Shown here piece after piece: positions 35,101 to 44,500 of a DNA stretch of 64,000 bases (position 1 is its first letter; each line of letters opens with the position of its first letter). The stretch spans positions 38,836,680 through 38,900,679 of the forward strand of contig NC_054740.1 in NCBI RefSeq assembly GCF_018143015.1, written 5' to 3'. A program made the position numbers and the translations under genes. A model generated the notes under the pieces. That model did no database searches and had not been told where the DNA came from. It saw only the letters and a list, made by a program, of their open reading frames with translations. The DNA comes from Lytechinus variegatus. Taxonomy: Eukaryota > Echinodermata > Echinoidea > Temnopleuroida > Toxopneustidae.

Positions 35101-37109
35101 GAACATCCTGCTGAGTTTCATGTCACATGACCAAGGTCAAAGGTCATTTAGGGTCAATGAACTTAGACCATGTTGGGGGAATCAACATCAAAATCTTAAC
35201 CTAAGGTTAAGTTTTTGAAATGTCATCATAACTTAGAAAATGTATGGACCTAGTTCATGAAACTTGGACATAAGATTAATCAAGTATCACTGAACATCCT
35301 GCATGAGTTTCATGTCACATGACCAAGGTCAAAGGTCATTTAGGGTCAATGAACTTTGGCCAAATGGGGGTATTTGTTGAATTACCATCATAACTTTGAA
35401 AGTGTGTTGGTCTAGTTCATAAACTTGGACGTAAGAGTAATCAAGTATCACTGAACATCCTGTGCGCATTTTAGGTCACATGACCAAGGTCAAAGGTCAA
35501 TGAACTTTGGCCATAATGGGGGTATCTGTTGAATTACCATCATAACTTTGAAAGTTTATGGATCTGACTCGTTAAACTTGGACATAAGAGTAATCAAGTA
35601 TCACTGAACATCCTGTGCAAGTTTCAGGTCACATGATCAAGGTCAAAGGTCATGTAAGGTCAATGAACTTTGGCCACGTTGGGGGCATTTGTTGAATTAC
35701 CATCATATCTCTGTAAGTGTATTGGTCTAGTTCATAAAACGTGGAAATAAGAGTAACCAAGTATCACTGAATATCTTGTGCGAGTTATAGTAGTTTTCAA
35801 AATCAGCACTGCTGCTATATTGAAACTCGTGATGCAGGTGAGACTGCCAGAGGCATTCCACTTGTTGGATTTTTATGAGAATAAAAAAGATTAGAATCGT
35901 CGGCAAAAAATATGAACGAAAGAATATCGGATGAATTACAAAAATCATTAATGTAAATGATAAATAATAAAGGACCTAACAGACTTCCCTGTGGGACTCC
36001 GCAATTTATATTTTGCATATTGGATGTATAGTAGTTTAATGTTACGTACTGACGTCTATTGGATAAGTAGCTCCTGAACCACTCGAAGGCCTTTCCATGC
36101 ACCCCATAGTGAGCGAATTTACGTAATAATATATTGTGATTGATTGTGTCGAAGGCCTTAGAGAAGTCCAGGAAGATACCCACCATGTGTGAAGAGTTGT
36201 CGAGAGCATGTGCCACTTTGTCAATGAAATTCAATAAGGCATGTTCAGTATTATGTGTTTTTGTAAAACCGAACTGGTAATCGGAGAAAATATTGTGTGC
36301 TTTCAAAAAGTTAATAGTTCTATTGTAAACAACCTTCTCTAAAATTTTTGACTTGGAGGACAATAAGGAAATAGGTCAGTAATTATTGACATTAAGCTTA
36401 TCATCTTTTTTGAGAAGAGGTATTACTTTACCTCTTTTCATGTTGTTGGGGACTTGACCATTTTGCAATGAAAGGTTAAAAATATACACCAAAGGATTAA
36501 CAATAGAGGAAATTGCACCCTTCAAAATAAAATTGTTGATATCATCATAGCCAGGACTTTTTTTGTTATTCAAACTAGACACAATATCGATAATTTCTTG
36601 TTCAACAACAGGTGTAAAGAATATAGAATTTGTATTAGGTATGCCCAGATAATCAGAAAAGTGCTTGTTCGAAGGATGGACTTCATGGGCTAAGTTTTCC
36701 CCTATAGAGGAAAAATAGTTTTTAAAAATATTGGCAATACTTTCAGAGTCTTCAACAATTTGATTATTATCCCTTATTTTAGTTACATGTATGCTTGTTT
36801 TGTTATTTGATAAATTCATGGCTTGTTTTAAAATCTTCCATGTACCTTGCATGTCGTTCTTATATAAATGTAATTGTTTTGTAAAATATCTTTTCTTTGT
36901 TAGTCGTATTGTTTTAGTCAAAATATTTTTGTATCTAGAATACTTAATTTCAGCTCGCTTGCTTGGTTTTGAGAATTCATCTAGCTTTGTTGTTGTGGTA
37001 TTCTGTGCTCTGTTGTTTACCAATTTGTAACAAATTTTCTGCTTTCTTTTGCATCATATTCCATACAGGCAAGAACCTACCAGGTATTGCTGCACTGTCC
37101 GACGTCTGA
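23178..37109 (+). CDS. PGK1: Phosphoglycerate kinase
   Basis: Cytosolic glycolytic enzyme: 1,3-bisphosphoglycerate + ADP to 3-phosphoglycerate + ATP. Exons: 23178-23242, 25846-25896, 26535-26687, 27513-27657, 28743-28846, 30157-30276, 30529-30643, 31059-31238, 31417-31493, 31931-32031, 33178-33276, 37069-37109 (TGA). All phases agree; 416 residues, the usual length. Motifs: [86 protein letters not shown] and [15 protein letters not shown], covering substrate arginines, the nucleotide site and hinge. The IIGGGMAF segment of vertebrates reads AIVGGMAF. All introns are GT-AG. The 3.8 kb last intron is expanded by an antisense LINE. Ends GIAALSDV. Confidence 0.97.
23773..24366. repeat. Large inverted repeat with 188-base arms in PGK intron 1
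   Basis: The left arm 23773-23960 and right arm 24179-24366 are close reverse complements, from CAGAGCTACCAAGTCTCAC to the matching GTGAGACTTGGTAGCTCTG. The spacer of about 218 bases is a CATCTCCA/CCCCTCAT simple repeat, and similar repeat continues to about 24560. The arms would form a long stem in the PGK pre-mRNA. Confidence 0.85.
25250..25470 (-). repeat. GGGCCACCA dispersed repeat fragment
   Basis: GGGCTCGACATTTCCGGTGG, GGGCCACCACAA and GGGCCACCAAACTTG. A shorter relative (GGGCCACCAAAAATA, GGTGGCC) lies at about 24590-24665. Non-coding, in PGK intron 1. Confidence 0.4.
26692..26866. mobile_element. MITE, GTTACTATTATGGTAACTTT family, copy 2
   Basis: Starts AGGGCCGCATTGTATAAAAG just after the exon 3 donor of PGK and ends TTTATTTAACAGGACCC. 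Internal paired words GGTAACTT and GTTACCATGGTAGTTACCA. Confidence 0.55.
27709..27868. mobile_element. Short TIR MITE in PGK intron 4
   Basis: GGGGGCATTTCGTAAAGCTG at the left and CAGCTTTATGAAACACCC inverted at the right. The arms also share GACTGGTGA. About 160 bases. Confidence 0.55.
28048..28466. mobile_element. TIR MITE, GGCCACCGCACACCTTACGACC family
   Basis: Inverted ends GGCCACCGCACACCTTACG and CGTAAGGTGTGCGGTGGCC. These continue through CGACTGGCTTGCGACTGGG and its complement for over 50 bases. GC-rich compared with the host PGK intron 4. No transposase frame. Confidence 0.75.
32048..32435. repeat. ATTC/ATCC/GATT tetranucleotide repeat region
   Basis: Runs of CATTCATT, GTTTGTTT, CATCCATC and GATTGATT in PGK intron 10. 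The open frames here encode monotonous Ser-Phe-Ile-His repeats and are not genes. Confidence 0.75.
32880..32985 (+). mobile_element. LINE 3' end, same family as 19332-19806
   Basis: TTTCTATTCAGTCCTTCTTA, CTTTGAGCACTCTACAGAGTGG and GGCACTATAAAAGTC match the 3' end of the fragment at 19332-19806, with an ATTATATTATTAT tail. Very short 5'-truncated copy in PGK intron 10. Confidence 0.65.
33660..37040 (-). mobile_element. Non-LTR retrotransposon (LINE), antisense in PGK intron 11
   Basis: Reading the minus strand from about 37023 down: a linker region, then the reverse transcriptase. Frame 36363-35815 has [37 protein letters not shown] and FADDSNLFY, the palm motif with catalytic FADD. Frame 35035-34190 holds the thumb and C-terminal part ([27 protein letters not shown]). 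A 12-base T-run at 33660-33672 is a poly(A) tail in this orientation. The frame is broken by a stop near 36373 and by a nested insertion at 34926-35870, so it is inactive. The RT type resembles CR1/Jockey-related LINEs and differs from the fragment at 19332. Confidence 0.88.
34926..35870 (+). mobile_element. DR1-bearing tandem-repeat element nested in the LINE
   Basis: It splits the RT frame between [13 protein letters not shown] and the following [12 protein letters not shown]. The ends carry GTCTCACCTGC and GCAGGTGAGAC in inverted orientation, and GGCGCCGCTTTTCCGACGAC follows the left end. The body is about four to five direct units of 150-190 bases. Perfect AGGTCAAAGGTCA sites are at 35134-35146, 35326-35338, 35487-35499 and 35640-35652. 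A short inverted relative lies at 5335-5645. Confidence 0.8.
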
Positions 37110-37660
37110 CTACCTCCATCACCCATTCCTACCAGTGCACTTTGACCTGATGCCATAGATCCATATTGGTGGCAGCAGTGGGATTCATATCGAATATATT
37201 AGCTGGCCGATGCAATGCCAGGCAAGGTTGTATTTTGTGGCAGCCCTCAACATTATTGTTTTCCTCTTCCTGAACTGGTTGTAATTTATACCTCTTCTAT
37301 TATACGCATTTCCATCCGGTCTGGTGTTTCATGAAAATTACGAGTGACTTCACGCATTACATTTTCTGTTGAAAATCATAGTTTGTAATCCACCAAAACA
37401 AATATTCGGCAGGGATGGGGACTACTGATAGTGACTGATTAAGTATTTGTATCTGTCCTCGTTTGATGATTGCTTCAATAACTTGATGTGCATGCATGCA
37501 ACCCAGAAGGTTTTCTGTGAGGTGATTAGCTAGTGTTTGAGTGTTTTCCTACACTTTGAAAAACTGTCAGTCCAAATGTATAACTGTTTTTTTTTTCAAT
37601 TATACATTGTACTCTTTTTTATCCTTTTATTTCTAAAATAAAGTAAAATGGTAAAATTGT
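37110..37660 (+). other. PGK 3' UTR with poly(A) signal
   Basis: Non-coding after the stop. The first clear AATAAA is at 37637-37642, giving a UTR of about 550 bases. Preceded by a T-run and AT-rich sequence, as usual at animal gene ends. Confidence 0.6.
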
Positions 37661-38470
37661 AATGTTTGTACCCAAATATATAGATGTCTAAGGAAGAGGT
37701 TGTACAATGTTAAATTGAAATACATTTTATATTTTAGATATATTGAGTGTAATAATTGTAATATCACCAGTATTTCTGGTACTGTGAACTACAAAGATTT
37801 TATTTTTTAACAGCTTGTTTTATAATTACATGGTTGAAAGAGATTGCAAAGCAGTCACACTATGACGAGATTCATATTCCTTAAAGAAATCAGTTTGGTA
37901 ATCTGATCTATTCTCATGATAAAGTATTGTTCCTTTTAATAAATCTCAAATTCTGTGTCGTATGCTCATAAAGATAAGGCTTGTCAGGGTATATTTCAAA
38001 CAAGATTGTCTTGTATATTACAAATCAGTTTCCCCGAGCTAAAGTTTGAAGGGCAAGCCTTCCCGATTGGTAGAAGTATAAATATTATATGTTCTTCCTC
38101 AACTGATTAAATTTTACTTTATTTTTGTTTGTTAGTCATGCCATTGTTTTTTGAGTTGGTTAATACTTAGTATTCCACAGTAAATACATCAGTTATGTTA
38201 GCAAGTGATGTTTTATTGTAAGAGAACATATATTTTAGTGTCAGTTTTATGCATCAAAGATGTGTGATTTCATTGTTTGTGCAAAGCACAAATGTCACCA
38301 TAATCAAGCCACCATAACATCATTTTGTAATACTGCCTAAGTTCTTGGTTATCTGGGGAATTTTGTTTAGTGGGATTATGTTTGGTTATGTGCAGGTAGG
38401 CTGTGGATTTTATTTTTTGAATAATTTGCTTAGTGTTAAGTATATTAATGAATATGAATCCTACAGAGAA

Positions 38471-38620
38471 GGGGCCGGTTTCATATAACTGGTTATAATA
38501 CCAAATTTGCAATAACAGTTTAGAGCTAATTAGATCATGTGATTTGATTGACTGATTGTAAACTTGATATAGTAATTTTGCATTTGTTATTAAAGCCACT
38601 CTTTTTATGAAACCGGACCC
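38471..38620. mobile_element. Short TIR MITE, GGGGCCGGTTTCATA type
   Basis: Inverted ends GGGGCCGGTTTCATA and TATGAAACCGGACCC, 150 bases, no coding content. Confidence 0.6.
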
Positions 38621-39262
38621 AGAAATGAAACTATGGTGTGGTGTGTAGAAGAGATATATCATAATAAATGTGAAATTATATGAAAATATAGGATGTTTTT
38701 AATTGATTTCTTCTTCGCATGATAGTGTATCCCTGTAAATAAGTTATTAGTACTGTAATTTAACTCTCCAGCAGAAAGAAGAAAATATAATGAAAATGAA
38801 ATATTGATAGAGAAGACCTACATTCATAATAATAATATGAATTATTACCCGTATCAGACATCTGAGCTGGTCATTTACAAAACCGTATTACTCTAGATTC
38901 ATAAATATCGGGAAGGGATAGGTATATTATTTGTATTTTCCTCAGTCTCAATGCGCATATTTACTTTGCATGCAGAGACAAAGCAAAATATACCATTGTA
39001 TTTTCCCTGGTCTCTCATTCGGGCATTTAAAGATGCGTATAAAGAGATACTCTTCATAAGGATCTGCGCACCAACAATATACGTCATAATAATGACATCA
39101 CTGGATCCGAGCGCTTGCAAGTAGGTCATAATGGTAAAGTGCAGAGCCTAGACCCTGATATTAACATGACACAAATATCACACAATAGAACTCTTTTTTT
39201 AAAAGAAATATTCCCATTATCATGATTTTTGCTCTAGATATCTGATTTGGATGATAATAAAG

Positions 39263-39401
39263 ATATTGACTAGCTCTTTTTTCGGGGAACATCAAATATA
39301 TTGACCTTAAATGACCCATATTGCCCTCATCTAAAGACTCGGGCCAATATGATTCTTTTGCTGGCAATATATTTGATGTTCCCCTCAAGGCTAGTCAATA
39401 T
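39263..39401. mobile_element. Small foldback element
   Basis: ATATTGACTAGC and GGGGAACATCAAATATATTG at the left pair with CAATATATTTGATGTTCCCC and GCTAGTCAATAT at the right. 139 bases, hairpin-shaped. Confidence 0.65.
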
Positions 39402-39564
39402 TATATAAATATAAATTCCATAAAGTGTGTACATATGATCCATTGTATGTGGGACTTTCCTGAAAAAATTTGCCTCAGTGTTCCAGTTCATATAAAAAGT
39501 TTGGTGACACAACATATGCTGCTTTGACAACTGCTCTTTATTTTTATTTTGTCTAAGATGTAGT

Positions 39565-39665
39565 TTTTGGGTTAGGGTTGCAATAGGGTTTGATGTTAGG
39601 TTTAAGATAGGGTATAGTGTTACATCCAGGGTTGAAGTTAGTCATTTGATTAGTGCGTTGCATTT
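39565..39665 (+). repeat. TTAGGG-rich dispersed repeat, uninterrupted copy
   Basis: GGGTTAGGGTTGCAATAGGG, GATGTTAGGTTTAAG, CCAGGGTTGAAGTTAG and ATTTGATTAG match 7085-7400 without its insert. Followed by a GTTGCCGGAGCAA segment. Confidence 0.5.
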
Positions 39666-39714
39666 ATTGAGCAATTGTTGCCGGAGCAAATGTTGTGGAA
39701 ACAAAAGTTGTAAT

Positions 39715-39905
39715 GCTCTCAAATAAATAAATAATAATATATAGCACACATACCTATCTTGTTAAGTGCTCAAGGTGCTCCCATATGGCTGGCTGAGCTA
39801 GTCTACCAATTCTGGTGCTCACAGCTTTTTGAAGAATTACTTCCTGCTAGTACCCATTTATGTACCTCACCTGAATTGAGTGCAGCACAATGTGGATAAA
39901 TCATG
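39715..39905 (-). mobile_element. tRNA-derived SINE, minus copy
   Basis: Reversed match to the SINE at 9388-9700: on the minus strand it reads TTGTGCTGCACTCAATTC, GGTGAGGTACATAAATGGG, then GCTATATATTATTATTTAT at the tail. The tRNA head is missing or too decayed to see. Confidence 0.55.
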
Positions 39906-40533
39906 GTTTCGGAAGTTCATGAAGTCAAAGTAAAAATGCAGAAGAATTGTCTGTGGGGGGGGGGGGTACGTGGCATTACCAACATTTTGATCCTCTCAGT
40001 ATGGAATTTTTCTTTGTGATAATATATCTGGCATGCCCGGTTTTTTTCCAGGAGTTACCCTGTTTCGGAGATTTTTTTATCAACCAGCAAAAGAGGAGCA
40101 CCCCATTTTTCCATTTATTTAAGATAAAAAATAAATCGGCCCATGTACATGTATTTGTATGGTCGGGTGGGGTATGGATATAATTTTTCAATATTTGTAA
40201 TATCTCAATGTTTAACTATAAGAATGCTAAACATGTCTTGGTTTAAAAAAGTGAGGGAGGCAGTGACATTGAGCAGAAAAAATTGGGCCGTGCGAATAAG
40301 AGCCCTTTTTTCAATTTTATAAAACTAGCTGTTTGTAAGTAACGAAAGACTTCACACACGACTGGCAACTTGAGTTGTGTTTCATAAACACTAATTGTTA
40401 CAATAACAAAGGCACAACTCCCAGAGTAAATTTATTATCAGATTGAAGGATTTCAATAGCTTTTAACTGTAATTGCAAATTTTTTACAAGTTTTTTTTTA
40501 CTAGTAAATGGGCCCTTCATCTTGCACTAATTA

Positions 40534-41008
40534 CCGGGGGGGGGGGGCCACTTCCATTCACGAGTGGATACCATGCGCGACCATGGGGTCTCGAAAAGCA
40601 CCCTAAACACGTAATTTCCATATTCTGAAAATGCACCCCTTAACAAGTATTGGCGTGTGAAACCTTACCCGGTATCGGAAACAAAATGATACTCTTGGCA
40701 AATATTCCCTGAAATGAACCCCTAAACAAGTACAGGAATGTTTTATTGTTACGGGTCCTTTGGTAATTGTCGGCTTTACCTTTTTGGTTTAGTACGACCC
40801 CACCTTCTACACCTCGTGCAAATAGGACTCTAAACACGTAATTTTCCAAGCGAAATAGATACCCTTTTTTCATTATTTTTGTGTTTTTGACACCCTTTTC
40901 ACGTTACGTACGTAACGTGCCCTATCGTGAAAAGGACATCCTTTTTACGTGTTTTTTTGGTCGCGCATGGTATCCACTCGTCAATGTAAGTGGCCCCCGG
41001 CCCCCGGG
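40534..41008. mobile_element. TIR element, CCCGGG family, copy 3, with 8-bp target duplication
   Basis: Flanked by ACTAATTA at 40526-40533 and 41009-41016 (with one further base C also matching). Ends are CCGGGG...CCCCCGGG. TIRs contain CACGAGTGGATACCATGCGC and its inverse; the middle has CACGTTACGTACGTAACGTG. No transposase. Confidence 0.85.
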
Positions 41009-41568
41009 ACTAATTACTGAGAGATCCCATTCCCAATTTACATGTTTTTCAATATAATGGGAGTAGACTCCCTGTTGCCCTTAAATTTTGAAATATGCAT
41101 TTAGATGCTGGTTGCCGGAGCTGGTGTGACAAGAGTTTTAGTCTAACGTACGTTACAATCAGATTGTAAAAGCCAATTGGCTTTTAGCTGAAGGGAATCA
41201 ATATCGATTGAGAATTTGATGTGGCGCTCAAGAACCGGTTCTCAGTCATAAGCATAACTAACAACCCTTAGTAATAGTCCGAAGTGCTATACTCGCTTTT
41301 ATTTTTTATTTTAACCAAATAGAATTAATTAAATACCCAATTCTCTTACTTTTCATTAGCTGGCTTCTGTTTTATCTTTATTTTGATAGTTTAGCTCTCT
41401 CTTTTTTTTGGGGGGGGTGAGATATTCAAACCATAATGCTAAATACTAAAAAAGGGGGATCTTTCTTAAAAAGTAAACGCATAAATTATAATTGGGAACA
41501 TCCTTCTCGTGCATTTCTCATTCGTGTGCGTACAAGCGCAAGAGGGCGTTTTGCATATTCAAATTAAG

Positions 41569-44500
41569 ATGGCAGCTTGCATGAACACGTTCTGGAGGTT
41601 TTCTGCCTTCCAAAAACCGGTTGCGATTTCCTTGGGAAGGTCTTATAGTGGTTGGAGAGCAATAAAACGAAGAAATTATTCTGTGACTACTGATTGGTTA
41701 GTATTAATCACTGTGAAGTCGCCTGACTGTGCGTGGAATTGCACCGGGCAGAGACAATCTCGGCCCGGATCGCGGCCCTGCAGGGCAACATGAACGCAAC
41801 AGCGGGACGAACGAGGCCGCCTGAGCTGTCGGCGTCGCTCACTCATGAGCGCCGCTGCCGAATGAAGGCGGTTGAGGCGCGTGGGCGTGGCCTCGTCTTG
41901 AGGAGGACCTTGACAGCTGGCAGCCGTCTGTTTCGAGGATTTTCTAACATATTTTATTTTTTTTATTTTCTCCTCGCAAGGGCGCCGGAAGCGGGGGGGG
42001 GCAGGGGGGCACTTGCCCCCCAATGTGCCCCCCTAAAATGAAAGTAGAAAATGATAATTTAAGGACAAAAGTAAATGATGAAGGCACTTTTCTGCCTAAA
42101 AATTGTCATTTCCATTGTCAAAAATGAAATATATTTGTCCCTAACGGGGCAATTAAATAATTCATAGCAAGCCTTGCTTCTTTTGACGAATATGTCCCTC
42201 TGTGAAACCTTTGATAAGCCCCTTTTCCATCTTATTACAGTGTGATAACATTTAACCTTTTAATTGATACATCTCCAGACTAAAACCGAATGGCAAATTG
42301 AAAGTGGTTCACCAATGCATGCTGGCTGTGCATTGTGTCGGCAAACAAACACGCGGTCACCCAGAAACGCTTAGACCGGACCCGATATCACTAAGGCCCC
42401 CACTCCACAGAACGGAGACCATTGAAAGACCACTGAGTCTGAAAGACTTGAAATTATTGAGGTCTTCCAGCGGTCTTCAAGATCACTGAAATTTTTCTCT
42501 GTGGAATGACTCAGAAAGACCCCCCCCCCAACTGGCCCCAAGAACTCTTGTCTTACTGGTCTTAGAGTAGTCCTCTTGAGATCTTGCAATTGTCTTTTAG
42601 AGGTCTTTCATGCAACAAGTGATTTTCAGAATTCTTTCCATGGACTTTGCCTGGTCTTTCAATAATCTCTAATGAGTCTTACAGTGATCTCCGCAAAAAT
42701 CTTGAGAGACTGCTGAAAGATCATTGAAAGACAAGTCAAGACCTTTGAAGTTCATCGAAAGACCTTTTTCCTGTAAGACCGTTGTAAGACTGTTTAGAAC
42801 CGTTTCAAAATGTTTTGGAGCCCATGAAGACCACAAAGACTGCTGAAAGATTGATCAGGACTCGTGTAAGACCTCAAAGACCATCGTAGGCTCATTGAGA
42901 GACCTCTTAAAGATCAACCAGAATTCAAGGTCTTTCAGCAGTCTTGTTCTCTGTGGAATGGGGGTTTCACGAGCGTGAACGCTATACTCGAGCAACATAA
43001 TTAAATGATGCTTGAGGGCTTGCATGGTGGTGTGTAGCGGATGTGGTTTATGGTATACACAAAGTGGAGTCTAAATGGAGGAATAGAGGAATAAGATAGA
43101 GGAAGAAGTAAAATTGATAGGCGAGAAATTGGAAGATTGAGAGTAGGTCCTAGAGTAACATTTCTTGAAAATGTGTGTAGTTCTGAAAATGACTGTAAAA
43201 CAGAAAAGGTTAAAGAGGCTTGAGTAGTTGGATTATTGGATAAATGAGAAGATGCTAGCTTGAGTCGGCGAATGGAGTGCAGAGCAGGAGTACTCATCTA
43301 TCAACTACTCAAGCCTCTTCAACCTTTTCTGGTTTACCATCTTTTTCAGGACTACGCTCAGTTAAACAAAAAAAAAATTACTCGACTATCAACTGTCCAC
43401 TTCTTCCCCTATGAATTTCACTTCTTCCTCTATCCACTTTTTCGAAAACTCCACATGGTGTACTGTCAACCACATCCACTATTGGAATTAATTTTTTTTC
43501 TTCTAAATAATGTTACATAATGTACATCATGAACTGGGGTAGTTTGTTAATCAGTTCACGAGTATTTACAAATGAATATTTCCTGTAATTTGATATTCAT
43601 AATTTCCTAGTTATGGTCACATATCCCCAGAAAATATGTAAAGAAAAAAGATTTTGAAGGAGTCATGTGCTTCCCAGCCATACTAAACATGCAAACGGAA
43701 ACACATAAATCAAGTAATGTTTTAAACTTTATTGATTTTCTGAAAAGTTTTAAATTGTTAGACAATTAATCTTGTCATATTTCTTTTTCCTCCTGTTACA
43801 AAATATGAAACGTATTGCCCATGCATGGATAACCAATGCTGATGTCAAAAATGATTTGCATAGAATGGGGATTTAAGTGCTTATCGACGTCTGCCACGTC
43901 AGAACAGTTTGACATTTTGAATTTGAAAAGACATTAGAATTTCTTGTGTTTCTGTTGTTTCGCTTCTTTTGCTTAATACACTCCTTGTTCTGAAATGATA
44001 TTGCATGAAAAATGAAATTCCTGGTATTTTGAGTCAATATAAGCGTAATACGTAATTTAATTGATCAGACATGAAAACCACGTTCCGAAGCGATCGTTTT
44101 GCGCGTAGATTTCGTAGGTTCTCATAAATTATGAGTATAGTCTTTAGTGAATTATATGTTTAATTCTCAAGACATTTATTTTTGAATGCTCTTAGAAACG
44201 CAACTTTTATACTCCATTTTTAGCTACACAAAATCCTTACCGTGGGGGGTCCCACACCCTCTCCTGCTCGATCGCTTCGGTATCTCACGCTGTCAAAAAT
44301 ATTGTGCCCCCTTAGGGATTTTGCCCCCCCAAAACTGAAAGTGTTCCAGCGTGCCTGTCTCTTACACAGACGGCTCGCTATCGTGCAGCCACCGGGGGGG
44401 GGGGGGGGGAATGCAAAATCCCCCCGATGGGGCCAGGGCACATCGATTTCGGCCTTTATTTCATTATTGAAAAAGAATTGAACCAAAATTAATAGGACCA

